Positions 52,034 to 60,102 of a stretch of 64,000 nt of DNA are shown in pieces. Source of the stretch: Cytobacillus depressus. Its GTDB lineage: Bacteria; Bacillota; Bacilli; Bacillales; Cytobacillaceae. Position numbers and translations under genes: made by a program. Numbering within the stretch: position 1 is the first letter of the stretch; each line of letters opens with the position of its first letter. The stretch is taken from the NCBI RefSeq assembly GCF_008923245.1, contig NZ_WBOS01000016.1:44845-108844 (forward strand), given 5' to 3'. Under the pieces are notes generated by a model, which was not told the DNA's origin, did no database searches, and saw nothing but the letters and a program-made list of their open reading frames with translations.

Positions 52034-53347
52034 ATGAAGACTCCATGGATAGACTATGAGAAGATGCAGCAACTAAGGACAAAACAAAGTTCTCACTATA
52101 TTCAACGTATTTATCAAGAGAGCGCAGAAGAGTCTAATGATATTTACGATTCTGATACTGAACGAAGCAGTGTTGATGCAGTTGAAACATATACAGATGC
52201 TGAGCTTGATTCCCAAGTTGGTGAGGATTCTGTATCCGATCATTTTATTGAAATGATCAATCCTGCTGATTTGGAGGATGATTTTCAAACTACCCATGCC
52301 GATGAAACAAATGATGTGCCTCATCCCGAGTATGCTATTGAACCTGCTAATCCTGTTGAATCCAATTCTGAAAAAGATAAAAGTGATCATTCAGATGGTA
52401 CTTATAATCTCAGTGAATTATCTATTGATACGGATGATGAGCTTGTTTCCTACGATGATGAGCCTCAAAGTGATTCACCTTTTGAACTTGCGGATCATTC
52501 TGAATCCAAATTTGACGTTGAAATGAATACTTTTCCTGACACAGAGAATGAATATGAAACCGATTCTTCGGATCATTTAGATGAGTCTTATAATGGTGGA
52601 ATCATATCTTGTAAGACTATAAAAACTCCATTCTCTACTTTTGTAGAAATTAATGATTTTCTTCATCCCCCTATTTTTTGGGGTTCAGTACAAAACACAT
52701 TTGAATTTCTTGATCTAAACAATAAACAAGTCCCTCAATCAGATACAATGCTATTCAATACGACAACCCATTATCCTGAACAGCCTTATTGTCATTTATT
52801 TTGTTCTAAAATTCATGAAAGTATATTTTTATCAGCAGCCACTGATCATCCTTATGGTACAAATAATAAAAATATACAAAATAAAGCAGTTGCGAATCCG
52901 ATACATGACTCTTCAGTTACGTCTACAGAAAAGGCAGATCATACATCAAATCCTTCGCATCATTTCATAAATATTAGAGTTCCAGTTGTCGTAGGAGAAT
53001 ATACGATTGAGATTCCCTTGGAAGAAGACATCATGTTTGAAAAAAAGATTATGAGGATTAATGAAATCTCAAAAGAGGTCGTACTGACAGATTACAAATT
53101 CGTACCTACTCAAATGAATCAATCATTAGATAATGGGACATGTACAGCATTAAAAGGAAATTTATTTATCGAAGGATATATCCATCAAAACATTGAGTAT
53201 ACTGCAGAAGACTCCATCCAAAATGAGTCAGGAACTGATTTTTATCACTTACACCAAAAAATAGTATTGAATTTAATCGTTCATCTACTACAAGTCCAAC
53301 AAGTTCGAATTAGCTGTGATGGTTCTAAGATCCTAAAAGATAAATGA
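52034..53347 (+). CDS. Acidic spore protein with rearranged SPOCS/CsxC-like domain
   Basis: A 437-residue, very acidic protein. Residues 1-190 are Asp/Glu/Ser-rich and low complexity. Residues 195-265 (TPFSTFVEINDFLHPPIF ... YPEQPYCHLFCSKIHESIF) match the internal segment of the 53540 and 54528 proteins. Residues 310-430 (INIRVPVVVGEYTIEI ... LKGNLFIEGYIHQNIEYTAED ... KIVLNLIVHLLQVQQVRIS) match the shell of the same domain. The segment order is thus permuted. SPOCS-type domains occur in spore-coat morphogenetic proteins such as SpoVID and SipL. ATG follows GGGAGTGAAATGGT. Family assignment is tentative. Confidence 0.65.
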   Translation: MKTPWIDYEKMQQLRTKQSSHYIQRIYQESAEESNDIYDSDTERSSVDAVETYTDAELDSQVGEDSVSDHFIEMINPADLEDDFQTTHADETNDVPHPEYAIEPANPVESNSEKDKSDHSDGTYNLSELSIDTDDELVSYDDEPQSDSPFELADHSESKFDVEMNTFPDTENEYETDSSDHLDESYNGGIISCKTIKTPFSTFVEINDFLHPPIFWGSVQNTFEFLDLNNKQVPQSDTMLFNTTTHYPEQPYCHLFCSKIHESIFLSAATDHPYGTNNKNIQNKAVANPIHDSSVTSTEKADHTSNPSHHFINIRVPVVVGEYTIEIPLEEDIMFEKKIMRINEISKEVVLTDYKFVPTQMNQSLDNGTCTALKGNLFIEGYIHQNIEYTAEDSIQNESGTDFYHLHQKIVLNLIVHLLQVQQVRISCDGSKILKDK

Positions 53348-53366
53348 ACTAATATAAGCGTAAAGT

Positions 53367-53392
53367 AATCTCCACCTTCCAGGATGGGGATT
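53367..53392 (+). terminator. Terminator of the 52034 gene
   Basis: AATCTCCACC / GGATGGGGATT imperfect stem followed by ATTTTATTTC. Confidence 0.55.
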
Positions 53393-53499
53393 ATTTTATT
53401 TCTGGAGAAAATTAAATGGCGGTATGCACTTTTTTTATTTAAAAGATATGTACCTAGGGTTATACCCAGGCTGAATAATTAATGATGCATATAGTATTA

Positions 53500-53515
53500 T
53501 CGTGTAATTCAAAAA
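53500..53515 (+). promoter_or_regulatory. Sporulation-type -10 element of the 53540 gene
   Basis: GCATATAGTATTA (-10 CATATAGTA at about 53487-53500) with GC at the -35 distance of 16 bp. The paralogue at 54528 has the same arrangement (AGCT...GCATATTGTATTA near 54470), so the element is conserved. Boundaries are approximate. Confidence 0.4.
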
Positions 53516-53539
53516 ATTAATTAATAGGGAGGATTTTTT

Positions 53540-54265
53540 ATGAGTTCCGAACAACCTTGTCCTGTGCCTTCTACAGAGCAAATACCATTAACCGTTGAAC
53601 CCACCACAATTATTTCCCAAGGAGCTAGACCTACCATTAAAGTTCCGGTTGTACTTGCTGAGCCAACGCTGCAAATCGTTGTAGAATCAACTATTACACT
53701 TAACCCAGCAGCAACTGAGATTAAAAGAGTGGCAAAAAATGTTTTTTTAGAACAAGTTAAACTTGTCCCTGTCGCATTTACGCGAATTGACGGTACTGAC
53801 TTTTTCAAAATCACAAGAGGTAAGTTATTTGTAGCGGGACATATTCGTAAAAATATTGAATATGCTACAAAAGGATGTAATAGAAAGCTTCGAGATAGAA
53901 TTGCGGATGTTCCGTTTTCCGGTTTTGCTGACATTACAACATTTCTAACCCCACCAATAATAGGTGTTTCTGAAGATAGCAAAGCTGCTTTCCTTAATGA
54001 GCAAAACGGCCTAGTCCCACGCTTAGATAAATTTTTCTTTCAAAATCTTGTCAAATATAATGAACAACCATTCGGTGAGTTAGTAGCTGCCAACTTCTTT
54101 GAAGTTGATTTTTCACCAGTTACGGTACAGCCTGAGGAACCGTTTAGCACACTAACCGAAAAAATCGTTCTAGACCTTACTGTAAAAGTATTACAAACTC
54201 AACAGTTAAAATTTTCTGCTACACAACAAATTACTAGTCCTCCTCAAGGTACTGTTGGTTCTTAA
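53540..54265 (+). CDS. SPOCS/CsxC-like spore surface protein, copy 1
   Basis: A 241-residue protein without signal peptide. Segments: IKVPVVLAEPTLQIVVESTI, VKLVPVAFTRI, GKLFVAGHIRKNIEYATKG, an inserted block DVPFSGFADITTFLTPPIIG...YNEQPFGELVAANFFEVDF, then EKIVLDLTVKVLQTQQLKF. The paired beta pattern (LFVxGxIRKNIEY and VLDLTVKVLQTQ) resembles the SPOCS/DUF3794 domain of coat proteins and what is annotated as CsxC-like exosporium protein. AGGGAGGATTTTTT precedes ATG. It is duplicated immediately downstream. Confidence 0.65.
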   Translation: MSSEQPCPVPSTEQIPLTVEPTTIISQGARPTIKVPVVLAEPTLQIVVESTITLNPAATEIKRVAKNVFLEQVKLVPVAFTRIDGTDFFKITRGKLFVAGHIRKNIEYATKGCNRKLRDRIADVPFSGFADITTFLTPPIIGVSEDSKAAFLNEQNGLVPRLDKFFFQNLVKYNEQPFGELVAANFFEVDFSPVTVQPEEPFSTLTEKIVLDLTVKVLQTQQLKFSATQQITSPPQGTVGS

Positions 54266-54312
54266 AAGGTTTCTCAAAAAAAATTAGAATTTTATACAAT
54301 TTGGTATTAAAA

Positions 54313-54345
54313 GGTCAGCCGGGTTTTTCCGGTTGGCCATTTTTT
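54313..54345 (+). terminator. Terminator of copy 1
   Basis: GGTCAGCCGG / CCGGTTGGCC stem followed by ATTTTTT. Confidence 0.85.
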
Positions 54346-54527
54346 ATATGGAATTAAATAAAATTTCGGAAAAAAACTAAACTAATTTACATTCAGAAAA
54401 TCATTCTTGCTTTGTTTTAAAAATTTACCAGTATATGAGACACCAACCCAAGCTCACAAATTAATGCCGCATATTGTATTAATGTAGTCAGTGAAAGACC
54501 TAAAAAAATAACGAGGAGATGATTTAC

Positions 54528-55256
54528 ATGGCCGATCAAGATCTGCCTTGTCCAGTAACTTCGACGGAACAATTACCATTAACCGTTGAACCGACTCAAA
54601 TAATTTCTCTAGAAGCTACACCAACCATTAAGGTTCCCGTTGTACTAGCGGAACCAACGCTGCAAATTGTTTTAGAATCAACTATTACTCTTAACCCAGC
54701 AGCAACTGAGATTAAAAGAGTAGTAAAAAACGTCTTTTTAAATCAAGTAAAACTTGTGCCTGTCGCATTTAAACCTATTCACGGCACTGACTTTTTCAAA
54801 GTAACAAGAGCTAAGTTATTTGTAGCAGGACATATTCGTAAAAATATTGAATATGCTTCAGCCGAGTGTAATGGAGCACTTCAAGATAGGATTGCGGATG
54901 TCCCATTTTCTGGATTTGCTGACATTAAAACATTTTTAACTAAGCCAATTCTAGGTGTTTCTGAAGATAGTAAAACGGCTTTCCTTAATGAGCAAAACGG
55001 CCTAGTCCCTCGCTTGGATAAGTTTTTCTTTCAAAATCTTGTCAAATATAATGAACAACCATTCGGTGAGTTAGTCGCAGCCAATTTCTTTGAAGTTGAT
55101 TTTTCACCAGTTATAACAAGTCCTGAGGGATCGTTTAGCACAATAACTGAAAAAATTGTTCTAGACCTTACTGTAAAAGTATTACAAACCCAACAATTAA
55201 AATTGAATGCTACACAACAAATTACTGTTCCTCCTCAAGGTACTGTTGGGTCTTAA
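54528..55256 (+). CDS. SPOCS/CsxC-like spore surface protein, copy 2
   Basis: A 242-residue tandem paralogue of 53540-54265, roughly 80% identical by eye, with the same insert between NIEYA and the final EKIVLDLTVKVLQTQQ. It differs mainly in the N-terminal ten residues and around residues 110-125. The start is ATG at 54528 with GAGGAG nine bases upstream; the ATG at 54519 abuts that site. The upstream region also repeats that of copy 1 (GCATATTGTATTA), so gene and promoter were duplicated together. Confidence 0.65.
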   Translation: MADQDLPCPVTSTEQLPLTVEPTQIISLEATPTIKVPVVLAEPTLQIVLESTITLNPAATEIKRVVKNVFLNQVKLVPVAFKPIHGTDFFKVTRAKLFVAGHIRKNIEYASAECNGALQDRIADVPFSGFADIKTFLTKPILGVSEDSKTAFLNEQNGLVPRLDKFFFQNLVKYNEQPFGELVAANFFEVDFSPVITSPEGSFSTITEKIVLDLTVKVLQTQQLKLNATQQITVPPQGTVGS

Positions 55257-55283
55257 AAGGTCTTTCACTAATATTAAAAATAT

Positions 55284-55320
55284 GAAGGTCAACTGGATTT
55301 CAATGGTTGACCTTCTTCTA
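55284..55320 (+). terminator. Terminator of copy 2
   Basis: GAAGGTCAAC / GTTGACCTTC stem followed by TTCTATATT. Confidence 0.8.
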
Positions 55321-55377
55321 TATTAGATTAGGGTCTTTGATCTCTTCAATCCAAGGAATTCTTCTCCCTCTACCCAC

Positions 55378-55405
55378 ACGAAGATAAAGCTAAAGGCATA
55401 TCATA
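55378..55405 (+). promoter_or_regulatory. Sigma-K-like promoter of the 55439 gene
   Basis: AC (55378-55379), 17-bp spacer, CATATCATA (55397-55405), a full match to AC-N16/17-CATAnnnTA, 34 bp upstream of the start. Confidence 0.65.
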
Positions 55406-55438
55406 AAGAAAAATAATATGACCAATGAGGTGTATTTC

Positions 55439-56212
55439 TTGAGCCATTCACTAGGGAAGTGGAAGCAAAGTGTATTGTTGCGCCAGAGTCCTTTAACAGC
55501 TAAAAACATTCCAGAAACGAATATATACAATCTTGGAAATCTATTAGATTTTATGAGTCGTTATGACTTTGTTTATGTTAAACACTCAGCTGCTGGACAA
55601 GGGAGGGGAATCTTTAAAATATACAAAACAAAAGATGGAAGCAATTTTTTTAGCGGTTTTACCCTTAAAGGCGAACCAATCAAACAATCTATTGCAGCGA
55701 TTGAGGATTTTCACCAAATTTTACATCCCTTTGAGAAATTTGGTCATAAAAGTAACTATATTATACAGGAAGGGATCAAGAGTATGGCTCTGAATGGACA
55801 ACCGTTTTGCATTCGGTCTCATGTTCAGAATCTAAATGGGAAATGGGTTATTGGTGGAATGTTTGGAAAGATTGGTCTAGCAGAAACCAAGGATCATGGC
55901 ATTGCCAATACCCATCAAGGTGCTCAAGTCATGTCGATGGATGAATTGTTATCGATTCATTTGCAGATGGATGATACTAAAAAAGATAATGTTATGGATT
56001 CTTTAATGGACGTTTCTATTTCGGCTGCTATAATAATCGCATCCCAATTTCCTCGTAGAGAATATGGGATTGATATTGGGCTAAATAGTCATGGAAAACC
56101 TATCATATTTGAAGTGAATATGACTCCGAGAATCGACGGATTTGCCCTCATTGAAGATAAGGCCCTTTGGAAACGAATTAAGGAAATTCGGAAATTACAA
56201 AATGAGGACTGA
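55439..56212 (+). CDS. Short YheC/D-type ATP-grasp protein, copy 4 (divergent)
   Basis: A 257-residue single-domain ATP-grasp protein, the most divergent of the short copies. FVYVKHSAAGQGRGIFKI replaces the usual NDRGG loop, YIIQEGIKSMALNGQPFCIRSHVQ keeps the Arg, and YGIDIGLNSHGKPIIFEVNMTP keeps E-x-N. It has a three-residue insertion (GHKSN) before YIIQEG. TTG at 55439 follows AATGAGGTG by six bases. It lies next to the SPOCS-like pair and before a Mur-ligase relic, so an ATP-grasp/Mur pair may once have stood here too. Confidence 0.82.
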   Translation: MSHSLGKWKQSVLLRQSPLTAKNIPETNIYNLGNLLDFMSRYDFVYVKHSAAGQGRGIFKIYKTKDGSNFFSGFTLKGEPIKQSIAAIEDFHQILHPFEKFGHKSNYIIQEGIKSMALNGQPFCIRSHVQNLNGKWVIGGMFGKIGLAETKDHGIANTHQGAQVMSMDELLSIHLQMDDTKKDNVMDSLMDVSISAAIIIASQFPRREYGIDIGLNSHGKPIIFEVNMTPRIDGFALIEDKALWKRIKEIRKLQNED

Positions 56213-56246
56213 TCCTTAATGGTAAGGTAATATTAATCGATCAGGG

Positions 56247-56515
56247 AATTATGAAAAGAAGCATCACCGTAATATTGGCAGTATGGTTGCAAAAAAAAAT
56301 ATACACACCTTAATTATGATTGGGGATAAAGCTGAGAAAAAGCTAGACAAGCAATTCGAAACGGAACAAAAGTGAAGGTCCAAATGTTTAAGGATGTCAA
56401 CGGGATCAAAGATATTTTGGATCCGACCTTTGATAAAAAGGCAATTTAGCTTATAAAAGGACCGATGTCAAGTCGTTCAATGATTGATTTAGCTGAGAAT
56501 TTAAAAGTAAAATGA
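56247..56515 (+). pseudogene. C-terminal relic of a Mur-type ligase gene
   Basis: Frame 1: NYEKKHHRNIGSMVAKKNIH then TLIMIGDKAEKK. After a shift: ARQAIRNGTKVKVQMFKDVN then GIKDILDPTFDKKAI, a TAG, LIKGPMSSRSMIDLAENLKVK and TGA at 56513. This is the ending of a MurF-like C-domain (compare IGEHVYEKGIDILITYGDKT and DTILVKGASRANMYETV in the 33293 gene). One frameshift and one nonsense codon make it a pseudogene. It directly follows the fourth short ATP-grasp gene. Confidence 0.75.
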
Positions 56516-56520
56516 CAAAA

Positions 56521-56545
56521 CCTCCCTTAGCTATTTTGAGGGAGG
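56521..56545 (+). terminator. Terminator after the Mur relic
   Basis: CCTCCCT / AGGGAGG stem, flanked by AAAA and TAATTTG. Confidence 0.65.
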
Positions 56546-56611
56546 TAATTTGTTCATTCATATATAGTGCAAACGAGCATCCCATTGAAATCATACGTTT
56601 TACTTTCAGGT

Positions 56612-56885
56612 TTACTTTTGCTGTATAAATTTTTGTAAACGTACTTTAACTTCACAAGGGGTAATTTTTGGATGTCCAAGCTTTTGTTTAAATCCTTTGG
56701 CGATCTTTAAATAAAAAAAGTCAGCCCCTTTGTTTGTTTCCATTCTTGAATGCCTTTCTCAAGCTCTGCCAAGCTATGAATATAGTATGAGTTTTCGTAC
56801 CCACAGGCTGCCACGATATCGACAAAGATTACATTGTGAGAAACCGTTCTTTGTCCTCCAGTTGAATCATGACTTTCGTTGTCTG
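56612..56885 (-). pseudogene. C-terminal relic of phosphonopyruvate decarboxylase
   Basis: Minus strand reads SDNESHDSTGGQRTVSHN then VIFVDIVAACGYENSYYI, HSLAELEKGIQEWKQTKGLT and, after a one-base shift in a run of seven T, FYLKIAKGFKQKLGHPKITP with a stop at 56612. The HDSTGGQ motif and the LG(H/R)P-x-TP ending are those of the ThDP-dependent phosphonopyruvate decarboxylase of phosphonate biosynthesis. The N-terminal two-thirds is missing. Confidence 0.7.
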
Positions 56886-56939
56886 ATTTCTTTCAATCCA
56901 CTTATTGACTCCCTCAATATGTGTCTTTGCCACGCTAAA

Positions 56940-57132
56940 ATCTGGAGATAGTGGAACATCATTAGACATTCCCGCAGCTAGTTTCATCTTAGACGATGGA
57001 AATCATACGACAGCACTTCCTAAATTATCTTCTGGAAACAGCTACTATCATGTATTTAATAACGGTGTTTTTCAACCACCAATCGTTTATACGGTGACAA
57101 AAGGGTTTCTAACCATACTAATCTCATCCTAA
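56940..57132 (+). pseudogene. C-terminal fragment of a DUF4183-like spore protein
   Basis: Plus-strand frame reads SGDSGTSLDIPAASFILDDG, then ALPKLSSGNSYYHVFNNGVF and QPPIVYTVTKGFLTILISS. The pattern ALPxLxxxNSYYxVFxNGVxQ...YTVTxGxLTI is that of DUF4183 proteins, which are spore-surface associated in bacilli. The N-terminal part and a start with ribosome binding site are not visible. It meets the phosphonopyruvate decarboxylase relic tail to tail with no intact gene between. Confidence 0.6.
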
Positions 57133-57140
57133 GTGTGAAA

Positions 57141-57178
57141 CAAGATGTTTGAGGCGGGAACCCACTTCAAACATCTTT
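57141..57178. terminator. Hairpin downstream of the YbaK-like gene
   Basis: AAGATGTTTGA / TCAAACATCTT arms with a 14-nt loop, between the 56940 fragment and the minus-strand gene at 57204. Confidence 0.55.
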
Positions 57179-57203
57179 TGTAAGGAATTTAAAGTTGTTC
57201 GTT

Positions 57204-57728
57204 TCAAGTTTGATCATTTATTGTTCCGACTGTTTCTTTTACTTGAGCGTCCTCAGGCGTCCAGCTTTTACATACATCCACCCATTCCTTTGCGGAAGAG
57301 TATTCTAATAATTCCTCACACGTTAACTCAATGGCCGAGTTTGTACTACCGCAGGCAGGAAAAACCGTCTTAAAGCGCTTCAAGGAAACATCTAAATAGA
57401 CGTCTAGTTCATTCGCCAATCCGAATGGACAAACACCGCCTATCACATGACCCGTTTGCTCCACTACCTCTTCTGCGGAAAGCATTCGGGCTTTAAAGCC
57501 AAACGTTTCACGGAATTTCTTGTTATCAATTTTGGCATCCCCTGCTGCGACTACTAAAATGGCTTGATCGCCTTCCCCGCGAAACGATAAGGTTTTAGCA
57601 ATACGAGCAGGAATGACGCCAATCGCTTCTGCTGCCATATCAACCGTTGCACTTGATACGTCAAACTCCATAATATCGGCTTCACGATTCCATTTTTCAA
57701 AATGATTCTTCACACTTTCTAAAGACAT
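57204..57728 (-). CDS. YbaK/EbsC-type aminoacyl-tRNA deacylase family protein
   Basis: A 174-residue cytosolic protein of the YbaK/ProRS-INS editing family, which hydrolyses mischarged tRNA (often Cys- or Ala-tRNA-Pro). Visible: AKTLSFRGEGDQAILVVAAGDAKIDNKKF (the catalytic lysine region), GHVIGGVCPFGL (the conserved G-x-PF loop) and VFPACGSTNSAIELT. Length matches stand-alone family members. It has a good start at 57728. Monocistronic and not related to the spore island beside it. Confidence 0.85.
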   Translation of the reverse strand: MSLESVKNHFEKWNREADIMEFDVSSATVDMAAEAIGVIPARIAKTLSFRGEGDQAILVVAAGDAKIDNKKFRETFGFKARMLSAEEVVEQTGHVIGGVCPFGLANELDVYLDVSLKRFKTVFPACGSTNSAIELTCEELLEYSSAKEWVDVCKSWTPEDAQVKETVGTINDQT

Positions 57729-58140
57729 TTTTTTCTTCCTTTCTTTAACATGAATTAGGTAAAATCATAACACCCTTTAATACTGTAAAGCAAAAGGAAT
57801 GATTTCATTTATTCAGAATTTACTTGCTCCTTTTTGTGGGAAATTTTAAAAAATCAATTACTAGACCACCACTACTTCAAAGTAGTTCTTTTTCTTTTTC
57901 TTTTTCTTTTTGTCCCCGTATCGTGAGACGTATCGTCTGAACCGAGATTGGAAAATTAAAAAAGAAGAATCAGCCTATGACTCGTATCTATTTCCTCATA
58001 TATTTCCTCTCCCTTTCTTAAGATTTTCTCAAAAGTCGATACATCTTTTATATATGGAAAAGGTCAAAAAAGGACACCCTTTGTTTAAAAGTAGAATTTA
58101 AAACGATAAATATCGAAGCAACAATATAATATCGACATAC

Positions 58141-58179
58141 TAAAAAGCAGTGCATTTCATTAGCAAAACGCACTGCTTT
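58141..58179 (-). terminator. Terminator of the acyl-CoA-dehydrogenase-like gene
   Basis: AAAAAGCAGTGC / GCACTGCTTTT stem, poly-T on minus strand. The rest of 57729-58198 is AT-rich with a short CTTTTT tandem run near 57887 and no gene I can support. Confidence 0.8.
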
Positions 58180-58198
58180 TATCGTTTTTTTATAGAGG

Positions 58199-59347
58199 CT
58201 ATTTGTTCAATGCTGTTAAGGCAAGCTTCTGAATCGTGACATCATCCATTGGCGGATTGTGCAGACCCGCTCTCACATCCCGATAATATCTTTGCAGCGG
58301 ATTTTTGCGCTGCAGGCTTTTTGCTCCCACGATCCTCATCGCTTTATCAACAATGGAAATGGCGGAATTCGTCACTGTATGCTTAACGGCGCCAAGCTCA
58401 TTTGTGATATAGCTTCTACGCTGTTCGTCATCATACGCTTCCGCTGCACTATATAAAAAATGTCTTGCTTGCATAAGTTCAAGCTCGATTTGACCAATTA
58501 AATTTTGAACATTTGGCAGCTCGCTAATTGGTCCATTCAGGCTGTTTGGCGAGTATTCATTAGCAAATTGAATGGCATAATCCCGCGCTGCTTGAGCGAT
58601 GCCGATGTAGCAGGCAGGAATATGAATCATCCAGCCATTTAACTGGGCGCCCCTTGGGCCATGATTGATTTCAACTAGCTTTGAGTTCGGGGCGACAACA
58701 TTTTCGAGGACAAGATCATGGCTTTCTGTTCCCCTCATCGATATCACATCCCAAGTTTCTTCAATGCTCAGCCCCTCTAAATCTTTATGCAGAAGAAAGA
58801 AACCGATTGCTTTCTTCTCATCGACCCAAGCCGAAACAAGGAAATGCGTTAAAACCGGTGACATTGTTGTGAAGTTTTTTCTGCCTGAAATCACCCAATG
58901 GCCATCTTTTTTTACTGCAATCGTGCCAGGCCGGCCGCCTCTCGTTGGACTGCCTGTTTGTGCTTCACTTACGGCCCGATTAATTAATGCCCCTTTTTGA
59001 ACCTCCTTTGCGAAAAGCTCTAGATTCTCATCATCCCAAAGCTTCTTTTCAAAAATCTCGCCAACGGCTCCCATATGCCAGCCAATAGATAGGGCTGTCG
59101 CTCCATCAAATCTTGCCAATGTTTCTTGAAGAAGAGCGAGATCATACGTTTTTAATCCTCCCCCGCCATAAGCAGATGGCAATGTAAGTTCTGTATAGCC
59201 CATTTCGATCAGTCTGCTGATATTTTCTTTTGGAAACTTAGAAAATTCATCATGATATTCAGATTTGCTTTTGAACTCTGCTTCTTGATCCTGCAGCTTT
59301 TGCAGCCAGTTTTTTTGTGTTTCATTTTTTATAAATAAATCTAACAT
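58199..59347 (-). CDS. Acyl-CoA dehydrogenase-fold flavoprotein (YdbM-like)
   Basis: A 382-residue FAD enzyme of the acyl-CoA dehydrogenase superfamily: LTLPSAYGGGGL, AVSEAQTGSPTRGG (flavin loop), SGRKNFTTMSPVLTHFLVSA, MRGTESHDLVLENV and C-terminal RIVGAKSLQRKNPLQRYYRD. The usual catalytic glutamate context is not obvious, and related proteins (YdbM, SfnB/DszC types) act on sulfur compounds as flavin-dependent monooxygenases. The nearby cystine-type ABC transporter, beyond a repeat array, fits a sulfur-scavenging role; this is an inference. Start ATG at 59347. Confidence 0.82.
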   Translation of the reverse strand: MLDLFIKNETQKNWLQKLQDQEAEFKSKSEYHDEFSKFPKENISRLIEMGYTELTLPSAYGGGGLKTYDLALLQETLARFDGATALSIGWHMGAVGEIFEKKLWDDENLELFAKEVQKGALINRAVSEAQTGSPTRGGRPGTIAVKKDGHWVISGRKNFTTMSPVLTHFLVSAWVDEKKAIGFFLLHKDLEGLSIEETWDVISMRGTESHDLVLENVVAPNSKLVEINHGPRGAQLNGWMIHIPACYIGIAQAARDYAIQFANEYSPNSLNGPISELPNVQNLIGQIELELMQARHFLYSAAEAYDDEQRRSYITNELGAVKHTVTNSAISIVDKAMRIVGAKSLQRKNPLQRYYRDVRAGLHNPPMDDVTIQKLALTALNK

Positions 59348-59400
59348 TTTATCCCTGCTTTCTTACCGTTTTTATTTCAACTGCATTTTTTTATACCCCG

Positions 59401-59862
59401 TTAAAGGACAGCCTATGATGTTTTCACCTAATTAGTGTCCTTTAAAACTCGGTTAAAGGACAACCTTTCATGGATTTATCCAGTTAATGTCCTTTAAACC
59501 CGAGATAAAGGACAACCTTTCGTGGATTTATCCAGTTAATGTCCTTTAAACCACAGATAAAGGACAACCTTTCGTGGTTTTATCCAGTTGATGTCCTTTA
59601 AACCCCAGATAAAGGACAACCTTTCGTCGTTTTATCCAGTTAATGTCCTTTAAACTCCAGATATAGGACAACCTTCCGCGGTTTTATCCAGTTGATGTCC
59701 TTTAAACCCCAGATAAAGGACAACCTTTCGTGGTTTTATCCAGATGATGTCCTTTAAACCACAGATAAAGGACAACCTTTCGTCGTTTTATCCAGTTAAT
59801 GTCCTTTAAACTCCATATATAGGACAACCTTTCGCGGTTTTATCCAGTTGATGTCCTTTAAT
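59401..59862. repeat. Tandem array of 52-bp hairpin repeats (array 3)
   Basis: GGACA recurs at 59406, 59458, 59510, 59562, 59614, 59666, 59718, 59770 and 59822: nine units, exactly 52 bp apart. Each has TAAAGGACAACCTTTCG and ATGTCCTTTAAAC in inverted orientation. Two variants alternate (CGTGG and CGTCG), suggesting block duplication of more than one unit. The array fills most of 59348-60102; the last 240 bp are an AT-rich promoter region for the transporter. Confidence 0.9.
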
Positions 59863-60102
59863 TCAATAATTCCGATTATTCTTATTGGTTTTGATATTAT
59901 CCAAATTCCCCCTATTCGTCAAGAAGTTTATCTTCTCAAGATACAACCTGTTTGTTAAAAAATTACTCCCAATTCCTACTTTACAGATAAGATTAATAAT
60001 GTTAATATTTGGATTATAATATTTGAACATTCTAAACTTTGTTAACTCAATTTTTATTGTTAAAACAGTATGATCAATCATTTACATACAAGGAGGGGGA
60101 AT

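Noticed and set aside
56730..56951. Plus-strand open frame of 73 codons
   Set aside because: The opposite strand here reads as the end of phosphonopyruvate decarboxylase, so this frame is a shadow.
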